This document shows positions 36,818 through 45,894 of a stretch of DNA of 64,000 bases, in pieces (the stretch's first letter is position 1; every line of letters starts with the position of its first letter). Under the pieces are notes generated by a model. It ran no database searches, was not told where the DNA came from, and was given only the letters and a program-made list of their open reading frames with translations. A program made the position numbers and the translations under genes. The DNA is from Hydrogenophaga pseudoflava. Its GTDB lineage: Bacteria; Pseudomonadota; Gammaproteobacteria; Burkholderiales; Burkholderiaceae_C. The stretch covers positions 186,001-250,000 of the forward strand of contig NZ_JAVHJP010000002.1 in NCBI RefSeq assembly GCF_031020795.1. The letters run 5' to 3'.

Positions 36818-37894
36818 TCAGCCTACTCGCTGCACGTGTTCGGTCGTGATGTCGTCCAGCGTGCGACAGCCACACAGCACCATGGCCATCTCCAGCTCGT
36901 CGCAGACCAGCCGCAGCACCTGGGCCGCGCCGGCCGCGCCGGCATTGGCCAGCCCGTGCAGCACGGGGCGCCCGAGCAGCACCGCGCTGGCCCCCAGCGC
37001 GAGGGCTTTGAACACATCGGTCCCTCGGCGCACGCCGCCGTCGACCAGCACCGGTGCACGGCCTTCCACCGCCGCCACGATGCCCGGCAGCAGCGCGGCG
37101 GTGGCGGGCAGGGTATCGAGCGTGCGGCCGCCGTGGTTGGAGACGATCACGCCGGCTGCGCCGTGGTCGACCGCCAGACGGGCGTCGTCCGGGTGGGTGA
37201 TGCCTTTGAGCAGGATGGGCAGTCGTGTGACCGAGCGCAGCCAGGCCAGGTCCTCCCAGGTCGGGGAGTATTCCGCCAGGCCGGCGCACAAGCCAGCACC
37301 GCCGGCCGCCGGGGCGATGCCGCCGGGCAGATGGACCGCCGCCACGCCGGGCGGCAACTGGAACCCGGTGCGGCGCTCCTGGTCGCGGCTGCCCTGAACG
37401 GGGGCGTCCACCGTGAGCACCAGAGCCTCGTAGCCAGCGGCCTCGGCACGATCCACGAGCGAGCGCGTGAGCGCACGGTCGGGCTGCAGATAGAGCTGGA
37501 ACCACAGCGGGCCGCGCGCGGCTTCCCGGTGCGCGAGGTGGGCGACCTCTTCCAGAGGCACCGAGGCCTGGGTGCTCAGCACATAGCCCAGCCCCAGCAC
37601 GGCCGCGGCGAGCGCGCTCGCCCGCTCGCCCTGCGGATGCGCCAGCCGCTGGTAGGCCATAGGCGCCACCAGCAGCGGGTGCGCCAGTTCGCGACCCAGC
37701 AGCGTGCGGCGCGTGTGACCGCCGGCCAGCGGGCGCAGCACCCGGGGCCGCAGCTGCAGGCGCTGCCAGGCGGCACTGTTGTCGCGCAGGGTGATTTCGT
37801 CGGCGGCGCCCCCGAACAGATAGGCCCAGGCGCCGGGGTCTATGCGTGCCTGTGCCAGGCGTTCGTGGTCTGCGAGCGTGACCGGTTCTGTCAT
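36818..37894 (-). CDS. FMN-dependent alpha-hydroxy-acid oxidase/dehydrogenase
   Basis: Oxidises an L-2-hydroxy acid such as lactate or glycolate to the keto acid with FMN. 358 residues. TIM-barrel signatures are all present: [16 protein letters not shown] (FMN site), WFQLY at 131-135, [16 protein letters not shown], Lys230 in PILLKGI, and the active-site block SNHGGRTLD with His254 and Arg257. It overlaps the PKHD-hydroxylase gene by 4 bases and appears in the same transcript as a TonB-dependent receptor, an unusual place for a lactate enzyme. No membrane anchor, so soluble; which hydroxy acid is unknown. Confidence 0.88.
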   Translation of the reverse strand: MTEPVTLADHERLAQARIDPGAWAYLFGGAADEITLRDNSAAWQRLQLRPRVLRPLAGGHTRRTLLGRELAHPLLVAPMAYQRLAHPQGERASALAAAVLGLGYVLSTQASVPLEEVAHLAHREAARGPLWFQLYLQPDRALTRSLVDRAEAAGYEALVLTVDAPVQGSRDQERRTGFQLPPGVAAVHLPGGIAPAAGGAGLCAGLAEYSPTWEDLAWLRSVTRLPILLKGITHPDDARLAVDHGAAGVIVSNHGGRTLDTLPATAALLPGIVAAVEGRAPVLVDGGVRRGTDVFKALALGASAVLLGRPVLHGLANAGAAGAAQVLRLVCDELEMAMVLCGCRTLDDITTEHVQRVG

Positions 37895-38580
37895 GTTTCG
37901 GCCCACATGCGCAGCAGGTTGTGGTACGTCCCCGTGAGGCCGGTCGTTTCGGCGGTCTCGCCGTGGCGCTGGCGCAGTGCGAGCAGGTTCATGTCGAGTT
38001 CGTAGAGCAGGCGGCGCTGTTCGTCGCTGCGCACCATGCTCTGCACCCACAGAAAACAGGCCAGGCGCTCGCCCCGCGAGACCGGTGTGACCTGGTGCAG
38101 GCTGGTGCCGGGGTAGAGCACGGCGTGGCCGGCCGGCAGCTTGACACCGCGCGTGCCGTAGGTGTCGCTGACCGTGAGCTCGCCGCCGTCGTACTCGCCG
38201 GGGTCGTTCAGGAAGACGGTGCAGGAGACGTCGGTGCGCACGTGCTCGGTGCCGGACGCAGTGGCCTTGAGGCGCACGGCGTTGTCGATGTGGTTGCCGT
38301 AGGTGTTGTGCTCGCCGCCGTAGCGGTTGATGCGGGGTGTGAAGATGCGCAGCGGCAGTGCTGCACTGAAAAACAGGGCAGAGCGGTTCAGGCCGTCCAG
38401 CACCATTTGCCGGATGCGGGTCGCGGCCTCGCAGTCGTGGGGCAACTGCTGGTTGTTCTTGACGGTGAGCGCCTGCGGACCGGCGCTGTCGCGGCCATCG
38501 GCCCACGGGGCGCTGCGCAACAGGGCGCGGGCGGTGCGGATGTCGTCGAGCGACAGGATGTCGGGCAGGGTCAGCAGCAT
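37891..38580 (-). CDS. Fe(II)-dependent PKHD-type hydroxylase (PiuC/YbiX)
   Basis: 2-oxoglutarate/Fe(II) dioxygenase of the prolyl-4-hydroxylase-like PiuC family, commonly beside siderophore receptor genes. 229 residues with iron ligands His97, Asp99 (HID) and His162 and the 2-oxoglutarate Arg169 ([10 protein letters not shown]). E. coli YbiX sits by the Fiu receptor gene, the same pattern as here with the TonB receptor just upstream. Its reaction is unknown. The 77-base gap to the receptor gene holds a terminator-like hairpin, so it may be partly independent. Confidence 0.88.
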   Translation of the reverse strand: MLLTLPDILSLDDIRTARALLRSAPWADGRDSAGPQALTVKNNQQLPHDCEAATRIRQMVLDGLNRSALFFSAALPLRIFTPRINRYGGEHNTYGNHIDNAVRLKATASGTEHVRTDVSCTVFLNDPGEYDGGELTVSDTYGTRGVKLPAGHAVLYPGTSLHQVTPVSRGERLACFLWVQSMVRSDEQRRLLYELDMNLLALRQRHGETAETTGLTGTYHNLLRMWAET

Positions 38581-38608
38581 CGTGGGATCTGTCGTGGTCT
38601 TTCAGCGG

Positions 38609-38637
38609 AAAAGCCGCCCGGCTTGCGCGGGGCGGCT
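38609..38637 (-). terminator. Hairpin between receptor and PKHD-hydroxylase genes
   Basis: Minus strand: AGCCGCC (38637-38631), loop, GGCGGCT (38618-38612), then four T. The short U-tract makes it an attenuator candidate that would lower expression of the downstream enzymes relative to the receptor. Confidence 0.55.
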
Positions 38638-38657
38638 GTGAGGGCCTGGGTTTGAAA

Positions 38658-40994
38658 TCAGAACTTCAGGCTGGCGGTCACCTGCAGACTCCGGCCGGCA
38701 CCGGGGATGTAGTGCGCCGGGTAGAGCTGGTCCGCGTAGAGCTTGTCGGTGGCGTTGGCCAGGTAGGCCTTGATGGACAGGCGCTCGAAGTCGAACGTGT
38801 ACTCGGCCATCAGGTCGACGGTGGTGTAGGACGGCACCTTGAAGGCAACGCGGGTCGGGCTCTGTGCGCTGCGGAAGTTCAGGCCGGCGCCCATGCGCAG
38901 GCGGGGGGTGACCTGGTAGGTGCTCCACACCGTACCGCTGTGCTCCGGCGTGAGGGCCGGGCGGTCGCCCGGGCGCTCGCCGATGGCGCCTTGCGTGCAC
39001 TGGCCGGTGGCCGGGCAGGGCGCGGCCTTGTCCACGCGCGCCACTGGCAGCCACATGTAGGAGCCGTAGACCTCCCACTGCGGGGTCAGGCGGCCGGTGA
39101 TGTCGGCCTCGAAACCGGCGACGTGGCGCTTGCCGCTGAGCACAGTGACCGGCAGGTCCGGATCGGTGTTGCGCTCGTTGGTCTTGGTCGAACGGAAGAT
39201 GGCCAGGCGGGTCGTAAAGCGCTTGTCCGCCGAGTCGAGCTTGGCGCCGAGTTCGAGGTTGACGCTCTTTTCCGGATCGGTGTCGGCGTTGGAGGCGCTC
39301 AGCGAATAGGCGTCACCCGATGTGTTGAACGAGGAGCCGGCGGACACATGGAACGAGTGCAGCGGCGTCGGCTGGAACAGTGCGCCGACGCGCGGGCTGA
39401 ACTCGGAGACGTGCATGCGGTACTTGGTGGCGGTGACCGGGCCGGGGGCGGCATCGGGAATGGTGTTGATGTCGTAGTCGGCGTTGAGGTTGTCGTAGCG
39501 CACGCCACCGACGACCTTCCATGCGGGGGCCACCTGGACCACGTCCTGCACGTAGGCGCCTACGCCGGTTGCGACGTAGGCGTTGTTGACGCGCAGCACG
39601 CGGCTGGCTTCGTTGACCGAGGCGCCGTCTTCCGGGGTGCCGATGGTGGTGGTGGGCTTGGTGATGGTGACGCCACCCTGTGCGGCCGAGCGTGCGGCGT
39701 ACACCGTGCGCTCCTCGCGGGAGACGTCGACGCCCGCGATCAGCTCGTGCTTGACACCCAGCGCGTCGAACTTGGTGCTGAAGTCTGACTGGGCCTGCAC
39801 CGAGTCGAGCTTCTGGATCTTCAGGTGGGTGCCGCGGGTGAGCACGGTGCCGGGGCCGAAGTTGTCCAGGCTGACCGAGGTCGGGCAGTTCGGGTTGGTG
39901 ATCGCGCCGGTCTGCTGGTTCACACCCTGCGTGCACAGGCGGATCGCGCCCGATCGCAGGTCGCGGTCGAACTTGCCCACGCGCACCTGGGTCTTGAGCT
40001 CGCTGTCGCGGCTGAAGCGGTGGGTGTGTGCCAGTCCGGCGATGGTGGCGCTGGAGTCGTTGTAGTCGCTGGCCAGACCGTAGTTGGTGTCGGGATCGAC
40101 CGGCAGCAGCACGCGGTCGTTCGAGCCTTGGCCCGGCGCAATGAACGGCATGCCGTAGTTGACGCCGTTGTTGTTGTCCAGGTGGTAGAGGCTGGCAAGG
40201 AACTCGTCTTGCTCGCCGATGCCGGTGCGGTAGGCCACCGCCATGCCGCGCTTGTCCAGGCTGGCGCCGCTGCCGTTGTTGTCGGCCTTGGTGGCCATGG
40301 CGTTCAGACGCAGGGCCGAGCTGTCGCCGGTCTTGATGTTGAAGTCGCCGGTGGCCCGCACGTACTTGTGGTTGCCCAGAGTCAGGTCGACCTGGTGCTC
40401 GTCGATCAGCCGCGGCGTCTTGGACACCTGGTTGACGGCACCGCCGGTGGAGCCCCGGCCGAACAGCATCGAGGCGGAGCCGCGCAGCACTTCCATGCGG
40501 TCCATGGCAAAGGTGTCGCGGTCGTAGATGGCGGGGTCGCGCATGCCGTCGATGAACAGGTCTCCGGTGGCCTGCAGCGCAAAGCCGCGCAGGCGGATGT
40601 CTTCCTCTCCGCCCTCGGCGGCCAGAAAGGTGATGCCCGCGGTGTTCTTGAGCGCTTCCTTGACGGTGTCGAGGTTGCGGTCGTCGATCAGGCGTTCGGT
40701 CACGACGGTGACCGACTGCGGAATGTCGCGCAGCTGTTGCTTGCCCTTGCCTATGGAGGTTTCGGTGGCCTGCAGGGCGTCCTTGCCTTCGGGGGCCAGG
40801 GCCTTCTCGCGCACCACCACCGTCGGCAGCTGCTTGTCGTCACTGGCTGGCGCCGTCTGGGCGAGGGCGCCAAAGGAGCCGGCCAGCAGCATGGCGCCCA
40901 GAGGCAGCACCACAGCGGAGGCGGCAGGCAGGTGGGAGGAGGCAGGGAGGGGGCGGCCGGCGGGGGCGCGCAGATTCTTGCGGCGTTGGGACAT
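38658..40994 (-). CDS. TonB-dependent siderophore receptor (Fiu/FhuE-like)
   Basis: Outer-membrane ferric-siderophore transporter, 778 residues. Signal peptide with cleavage after ALA near residue 45; plug domain about 80-215 with RDIPQSVTVVTERLIDD, EDIRLRGF and the FIDGMRD/EVLRGSASMLFGRGSTGGAVNQVSK block of siderophore receptors; then a 22-strand barrel ending in Phe. The neighbouring PiuC-type hydroxylase suggests the Fiu type (catecholates), but ligand identity is not readable. A Fur-like site lies at 41075-41089 upstream. ATG is preceded by a GAGC-type weak RBS. Confidence 0.92.
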   Translation of the reverse strand: MSQRRKNLRAPAGRPLPASSHLPAASAVVLPLGAMLLAGSFGALAQTAPASDDKQLPTVVVREKALAPEGKDALQATETSIGKGKQQLRDIPQSVTVVTERLIDDRNLDTVKEALKNTAGITFLAAEGGEEDIRLRGFALQATGDLFIDGMRDPAIYDRDTFAMDRMEVLRGSASMLFGRGSTGGAVNQVSKTPRLIDEHQVDLTLGNHKYVRATGDFNIKTGDSSALRLNAMATKADNNGSGASLDKRGMAVAYRTGIGEQDEFLASLYHLDNNNGVNYGMPFIAPGQGSNDRVLLPVDPDTNYGLASDYNDSSATIAGLAHTHRFSRDSELKTQVRVGKFDRDLRSGAIRLCTQGVNQQTGAITNPNCPTSVSLDNFGPGTVLTRGTHLKIQKLDSVQAQSDFSTKFDALGVKHELIAGVDVSREERTVYAARSAAQGGVTITKPTTTIGTPEDGASVNEASRVLRVNNAYVATGVGAYVQDVVQVAPAWKVVGGVRYDNLNADYDINTIPDAAPGPVTATKYRMHVSEFSPRVGALFQPTPLHSFHVSAGSSFNTSGDAYSLSASNADTDPEKSVNLELGAKLDSADKRFTTRLAIFRSTKTNERNTDPDLPVTVLSGKRHVAGFEADITGRLTPQWEVYGSYMWLPVARVDKAAPCPATGQCTQGAIGERPGDRPALTPEHSGTVWSTYQVTPRLRMGAGLNFRSAQSPTRVAFKVPSYTTVDLMAEYTFDFERLSIKAYLANATDKLYADQLYPAHYIPGAGRSLQVTASLKF

Positions 40995-41074
40995 GGAAGC
41001 TCGGGTCGAACAAGTTGTCGGCTGGCTTCAACGCAGGGCGCTGTGGCTGGCTGGGGCCTCGATGATATTGCAAA

Positions 41075-41089
41075 TAGAAACGATTCTCA
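41075..41089 (-). promoter_or_regulatory. Fur-like site upstream of the TonB receptor gene
   Basis: The half ATTCTCA (41083-41089) matches Fur half-site ATTATCA in six of seven positions; the left half TAGAAAC is weak. It lies about 80 bases upstream of the receptor start, where iron repression is expected. Confidence 0.45.
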
Positions 41090-41230
41090 ATAAAGTGATC
41101 AATCCAGGCATCGCGTTTGCAGTATTTGTAGCGGAGGACTCACATCAAATAAGCCTGCCGGGCAGATGGTCGGATGCTGCACAGCAGCACAAACTATCGG
41201 TCCGATGTAAACTATCAATGCGGAAATCTG

Positions 41231-41245
41231 ATAGATGTCGACTAT
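41231..41245 (+). promoter_or_regulatory. OxyR-like half-site upstream of ahpC
   Basis: ATAG-N7-CTAT with the T of the LysR T-N11-A pattern, as in one of the two halves of the OxyR consensus. The second half at the expected 22-base spacing is not found on either side. It overlaps a -10-like TATGAT. OxyR control of ahpC is common, which raises the prior, but the site is incomplete. Confidence 0.4.
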
Positions 41246-41314
41246 GATTCACTCCGTCGCGATATCCATCGCTTCCCGTTACCGATTCCCTTCAACGCTT
41301 CAAAGGAAAACACC

Positions 41315-41890
41315 ATGTCCCTGATCAACACGTCCGTGCAGCCGTTCAAGACCACGGCTTTCGTCAACCGCAATGGCAAAGGCGAGTTCATCGAAGTGAC
41401 CGAGAAGAGCCTGCAAGGCAAGTGGTCCGTGCTGATCTTCATGCCGGCCGCTTTCACCTTCAACTGCCCGACCGAGATCGAAGACGCGGCGGACAACTAC
41501 GCCGAGTTCCAGAAGGCTGGCGCCGAGGTCTACATCGTCACCACCGACACCCACTTCTCGCACAAGGTGTGGCACGAGACCAGCCCAGCCGTGGGCAAGG
41601 CCAAGTTCCCCCTGGTCGGTGACCCGACGCACCAGCTGACCCGCGCCTTCGGCGTGCACATCGAAGAAGAAGGTCTGGCCCTGCGCGGCACTTTCGTGAT
41701 CAGCCCCGAAGGCGTGATCAAGACGATGGAAGTGCATTCCAACGAAATCGCCCGCGATGTGAAGGAAACCGTGCGCAAGCTCAAGGCCGCCCAGTACACC
41801 GCCGCCAACCCCGGCCAGGTGTGCCCCGCCAAGTGGAACGAAGGTGCCAAGACCCTCGCTCCCAGCCTCGACCTCGTCGGGAAGATCTGA
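41315..41890 (+). CDS. ahpC: Alkyl hydroperoxide reductase peroxiredoxin AhpC
   Basis: Typical 2-Cys peroxiredoxin that reduces H2O2 and organic peroxides. 191 residues from MSLINTSVQP (AAAGGAAAAC upstream). Peroxidatic Cys51 sits in FTFNCPTE and the resolving Cys in GQVCPAKW near the C-terminus. The frame upstream to 41174 is not coding. AhpF, its electron donor, follows after 98 bases. Confidence 0.97.
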   Translation: MSLINTSVQPFKTTAFVNRNGKGEFIEVTEKSLQGKWSVLIFMPAAFTFNCPTEIEDAADNYAEFQKAGAEVYIVTTDTHFSHKVWHETSPAVGKAKFPLVGDPTHQLTRAFGVHIEEEGLALRGTFVISPEGVIKTMEVHSNEIARDVKETVRKLKAAQYTAANPGQVCPAKWNEGAKTLAPSLDLVGKI

Positions 41891-41988
41891 TCCCCGCTGA
41901 GTCTTGAGCGTCGGGCGTTCGGCGGTCATTCGCCGAGCGCCCTTCCCCCAACGCTTCGCCCCCGCGTCCCCATTTCACGGAGTCCCCC

Positions 41989-43578
41989 ATGCTCGACGAC
42001 ATCCTCAAAGCCCAGTTGCAGCAGTACCTCGGCATGCTGCGCCAGCCGATCACGCTGATCGCGTCTCTGGACGAGAGCAGCACCGGCGCCGAAATGCGTT
42101 CGTTGCTGGAGACCATCGCCAGCCTGTCGGACAAGGTCACGCTGGACGCCTCGGGCAACGACGCCCGCAAGCCCTCGTTCGTGATCGCCCGCGCCGGTGA
42201 AACCTCCGGCGTGCGCTTCGCCGGCCTGCCACTGGGCCACGAGTTCACCTCGCTGGTGCTGGCGCTGCTGTGGACTGGTGGTCATCCGCCCAAGGTCGAG
42301 CAGGACGTGATCGACTCGATCAAGGCGCTGGACGGAGACTACAGCTTCGAGGTCTACATGTCCCTGACCTGCCACAACTGCCCGGACGTGGTGCAGGCGC
42401 TCTCGCTCATGGCCATCGTCAACCCGAAGATCCGGACCGTGGTGATCGAAGGCGGCGCCTTCCAGCAGGAGGTGACCGAGCGCGAGATCATGGCCGTGCC
42501 CATGGTGTTCATGAACGGCCAGGTCTTTGCCTCCGGCCGCATGAGCGTGGAAGAGATCGTGGCCAAGCTCGACACCAAGTCGGGTGAGCGCGAGGCCGCC
42601 AAGCTCAACGCCAAGGACGCCTACGACGTGCTGATCGTCGGCGGTGGCCCGGCCGGCGCCGCGGCCGCGGTATACGCCGCCCGCAAGGGCATCCGCGTGG
42701 GCATCGCCGCCGAGCGCATGGGTGGTCAGGTCAACGACACCATGGCGATCGAGAACTACATCTCGGTGCTCGAGACCGACGGTCCCAGGTTCGCCGCTGC
42801 GCTCGAAGCGCAGGTGCGCCACTACGAGGTGGACGTCATGAACCTGCAACGCGCCGAGAAGCTGATTCCCTCGAATGAGCCGGGTGGCCTGGTGCAGGTG
42901 CAGATGACCAACGGTGGCATGCTCAAGGCGCGCAGCGTGATCCTCTCCACCGGTGCGCGCTGGCGCAACGTCAATGTTCCGGGCGAGCAGGAATACAAGA
43001 ACAAGGGCGTGGCCTACTGTCCGCACTGCGACGGCCCGCTGTTCAAGGGCAAGCGCACGGCGGTCATCGGCGGCGGCAACTCGGGTGTGGAAGCGGCCAT
43101 CGACCTGGCCGGCATCGTCGAGCACGTGACCCTGGTCGAGTTCGCAGACCAGCTCAAGGCCGACGCGGTGCTGGTGAGCAAGCTCAAGAGCCTGCCGAAC
43201 GTGACCATTCACGTGAACGCGCAGACCACCGAGATCACCGGCGACGGCAGCAAGGTCAACGGCCTGAAATACAAGGACCGCGTGAGCGGGCAGGAACACC
43301 ATGTCTCGCTCGAAGGCGTGTTCGTGCAAATTGGTCTGGTGCCCAACACCGAGTTCCTCAAGGGCACGGTCGAGCTCAGCCGCTTCGGTGAAATCGTGGT
43401 CGATGCCAAGGGCCACACCAACGTGGAAGGCGTGTTCGCCGCCGGCGACTGCACGACCGTTCCGTACAAGCAGATCGTGATCGCTGCGGGAGAGGGCGCC
43501 AAGGCTGCGCTCAGCGCGTTCGATCACCTGATCCGTCAGCCGGTGGCGGCACCAGCCCCAGCGGCCGTGGCGGCCTGA
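41989..43578 (+). CDS. ahpF: Alkyl hydroperoxide reductase subunit F
   Basis: Flavoprotein disulfide reductase that transfers electrons from NADH to AhpC. 529 residues: N-terminal tandem thioredoxin-like domain with redox pair Cys128/Cys131 (SLTCHNC), FAD-binding [17 protein letters not shown] at about 217-233, thioredoxin reductase-type Cys344/Cys347 (CPHC), an NAD-binding [10 protein letters not shown], and C-terminal GVFAAGDCT. Full length. A symmetric terminator follows. Confidence 0.97.
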   Translation: MLDDILKAQLQQYLGMLRQPITLIASLDESSTGAEMRSLLETIASLSDKVTLDASGNDARKPSFVIARAGETSGVRFAGLPLGHEFTSLVLALLWTGGHPPKVEQDVIDSIKALDGDYSFEVYMSLTCHNCPDVVQALSLMAIVNPKIRTVVIEGGAFQQEVTEREIMAVPMVFMNGQVFASGRMSVEEIVAKLDTKSGEREAAKLNAKDAYDVLIVGGGPAGAAAAVYAARKGIRVGIAAERMGGQVNDTMAIENYISVLETDGPRFAAALEAQVRHYEVDVMNLQRAEKLIPSNEPGGLVQVQMTNGGMLKARSVILSTGARWRNVNVPGEQEYKNKGVAYCPHCDGPLFKGKRTAVIGGGNSGVEAAIDLAGIVEHVTLVEFADQLKADAVLVSKLKSLPNVTIHVNAQTTEITGDGSKVNGLKYKDRVSGQEHHVSLEGVFVQIGLVPNTEFLKGTVELSRFGEIVVDAKGHTNVEGVFAAGDCTTVPYKQIVIAAGEGAKAALSAFDHLIRQPVAAPAPAAVAA

Positions 43579-43605
43579 ACCAGACAACAAGGCGTCGTCG
43601 GGAAA

Positions 43606-43639
43606 GAAAAAGGCCACCGGGCAACCGGTGGCCTTTTTC
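43606..43639. terminator. Bidirectional terminator between ahpF and actP
   Basis: AGGCCACCGG (43611-43620), loop GCAA, CCGGTGGCCT (43625-43634), with A-run before and T-run after. It serves both converging genes. Confidence 0.92.
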
Positions 43640-43657
43640 ATGGGGAAGCGGAACCGA

Positions 43658-45472
43658 TCAGTGACCCGACGCGCCTGCGGCACCGATGCCGGTTTCAGAC
43701 CGGACCTGCTGGGCCAGGAAGCCCGCACGGTCTTGCTTGGCACGCGCGCTGTTGTCCAGGATGGAGAACAGCCAGATGCCGACGAAACCGATGGTCATCG
43801 AGAACAGGGCGGGCGAGGTGTAGGGGAACAGCGCCGAGCCCTTGGGGTTGCCCAGCGTGGCTTCCCACACCGAGGGTGACACCACGGTCAGAACGACCGA
43901 GGAGATCAGGCCCAGGAACCCACCGATCACCGCCCCTTTGGTGGTGCAGTCCTTCCACAGCACGCTCATGAAGAGCACAGGGAAGTTGGCCGAGGCGGCG
44001 ATCGCGAAGGCCAGCGACACCATGAAGGCGATGTTCTGCTTCTCGAAGGCGATGCCCAGCACCACGGCGATGATGCCCAGGCAGATGGTGGTGATCTTGG
44101 AAACGCGCAGTTCGTCGGCGCTGTCGGCCTTGCCCTTCTTGATCACGGTGCCGTAGATGTCGTGCGACACCGCCGAGGCGCCGGAGAGCGTCAGGCCGGC
44201 CACCACAGCCAGGATGGTCGCGAAGGCCACGGCCGAGATGAAGCCCAGGAACACATTGCCACCCACGGCATTGGCCAGATGCACCGCCGCCATGTTGTTG
44301 CCACCGACCAGGCCGCCCTTGGCATCCAGGAAGCTGGGGTTGGTCAGCACGAAGGTGATGGCTCCGAAGCCGATGATGAAGGTCAGCAGGTAGAAGTAGC
44401 CGATCCAGCCGGTGGCCCACATCACGCTCTTGCGCGCTTCCTTGGCGCTGGGAACGGTGAAGAAGCGCATGAGGATGTGCGGGAGGCCCGCGGTGCCGAA
44501 CATCAGGGCCATGCCGAAGCTGATGGCGGAGATCGGGTCCTTCACGAAGTTGCCGGGGCCCATGATCGACTGGCCCGCCTTGGCGGCGTCGGGCATGGCG
44601 GTCGCGGTGGCCAGGTCCTTGGCGGCTTTGGCTGCTGCCTCGGGGTCTGCGGCTGCAGCGCTGGCCGCATTGGCTGCGGCGATGGCGGTGTCCTTGGCGG
44701 CGCCACCCAGCTGTGCCTTGATCTCGACCGCCTTGGCGAACATCGCCTCGGGGCTGAAGCCGAAGTGCCACAGCACCATGAAGGCCATGAAGGACGCGCC
44801 GCCCAGCAGCAGACAGGCCTTGATGATCTGTACCCAGGTGGTGGCCGTCATGCCGCCGAACAGCACGTAGACCATCATCAGCGCGCCGACGATGATCACG
44901 GCGATGTAGTACTCCAGGCCGAACAGCAGCTTGATCAGCTGGCCCGCGCCCACCATCTGGGCGATCAGGTAGAAGGCCACCACGACCAGCGTGCCCGAGG
45001 CCGCGAAGATGCGGATGGGCTTCTGCTCGAAGCGGAAGGCGGCCACGTCGGCGAAGGTGAACTTGCCCAGGTTGCGCAGGCGCTCGGCCATCAGGAAGGT
45101 GATGACCGGCCAGCCCACCAGGAAGCCGATGGAGTAGATCAGGCCGTCAAAGCCCGAAGTCATCACGGCGGCGGAAATGCCGAGGAACGACGCGGCCGAC
45201 ATGTAGTCGCCTGCGATGGCCAGACCGTTCTGGAAGCCGGTGATGCCGCCACCGGCGGTGTAGAAGTCGGCAGCGCTCTTGGTCTTGGCGGCGGCCCACT
45301 TGGTGATGAAGAGCGTGGCCACCACGAACAGCGCGAACATGATGATCGCGGTCCAGTTGGTGGCCTGTTTCTCGGCCTGGCCGAGGTCGGCACCGGCGGC
45401 CAGCGCGGCGGCAGAAAAACCGAACAGCGCGGCCAGCGTCAGGGCCGGGCGCAGCAGGGAGCGGGGGGTCAT
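43658..45472 (-). CDS. actP: Cation/acetate symporter ActP
   Basis: Sodium:solute symporter family uptake system for acetate and related short carboxylates. 604 residues against about 549 for E. coli ActP. N-terminal signal-like helix and 13 membrane helices; the SSS signatures [21 protein letters not shown] (about 68-88) and [11 protein letters not shown] are present. The excess is an Ala/Lys-rich loop at about residues 246-305. Overlaps the DUF485 gene yjcH (ATGA). Similar Ala-rich loops may occur in other betaproteobacterial ActP proteins; not checked. Confidence 0.93.
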   Translation of the reverse strand: MTPRSLLRPALTLAALFGFSAAALAAGADLGQAEKQATNWTAIIMFALFVVATLFITKWAAAKTKSAADFYTAGGGITGFQNGLAIAGDYMSAASFLGISAAVMTSGFDGLIYSIGFLVGWPVITFLMAERLRNLGKFTFADVAAFRFEQKPIRIFAASGTLVVVAFYLIAQMVGAGQLIKLLFGLEYYIAVIIVGALMMVYVLFGGMTATTWVQIIKACLLLGGASFMAFMVLWHFGFSPEAMFAKAVEIKAQLGGAAKDTAIAAANAASAAAADPEAAAKAAKDLATATAMPDAAKAGQSIMGPGNFVKDPISAISFGMALMFGTAGLPHILMRFFTVPSAKEARKSVMWATGWIGYFYLLTFIIGFGAITFVLTNPSFLDAKGGLVGGNNMAAVHLANAVGGNVFLGFISAVAFATILAVVAGLTLSGASAVSHDIYGTVIKKGKADSADELRVSKITTICLGIIAVVLGIAFEKQNIAFMVSLAFAIAASANFPVLFMSVLWKDCTTKGAVIGGFLGLISSVVLTVVSPSVWEATLGNPKGSALFPYTSPALFSMTIGFVGIWLFSILDNSARAKQDRAGFLAQQVRSETGIGAAGASGH

Positions 45473-45777
45473 TGGTGCACCTCGGTGATGATGGCGTTGG
45501 ACAGTTCGTCGTACTCGCTGTTCGCACGACGCACGTAGATGGCGGTGATCACGATGGTGAACACGATCACGCCGAAGCCCACCGGAATGCCCATGGTCAT
45601 CACGCCATCGCCCAGTCGCTGGGACAGGAATTCCTTGTTGAAGGCCACGAGCAGGATGAAGCCGTAGTACACGACCATCATGGCCAGGGTCAGTATCCAG
45701 CCGAAGCGCGAACGCTTGGCTTTGAGTTCCTGGTAGCGCGGATTGCTGATGATCCGCTGAGTCAGCTTGTCGTCCAT
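45469..45777 (-). CDS. yjcH: DUF485 membrane protein YjcH
   Basis: Two-helix inner-membrane protein, 102 residues (helices at about 27-47 and 62-82; [19 protein letters not shown] motif at 12-30). It is nearly always encoded next to actP and is thought to help the symporter. Its stop overlaps the actP start. The leader contains an inverted repeat that pairs with the Shine-Dalgarno (see findings). Confidence 0.92.
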   Translation of the reverse strand: MDDKLTQRIISNPRYQELKAKRSRFGWILTLAMMVVYYGFILLVAFNKEFLSQRLGDGVMTMGIPVGFGVIVFTIVITAIYVRRANSEYDELSNAIITEVHQ

Positions 45778-45894
45778 TGATACCCCTCTGCTTATTGAAG
45801 AGAGGGTCAGGATAGGCGGAGGGACTTACCCTCGACTTACCTCAAAATGACGGTCCGCTGACGCAGTCGTGCTCTATTTACCAGAGCAAAAGGC

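Larger units (their letters stand above)
40995..41314. other. 320-base divergent intergenic region, receptor to ahpC
   Basis: No gene seen. It holds the Fur-like site at 41075-41089, an AAACTATC direct repeat (41191-41198 and 41209-41216, 18 bases apart), the OxyR-like half-site at 41231-41245 and a TATGAT -10-like box at 41243-41248. AT content is well above the surroundings, consistent with two regulated divergent promoters. Confidence 0.7.
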
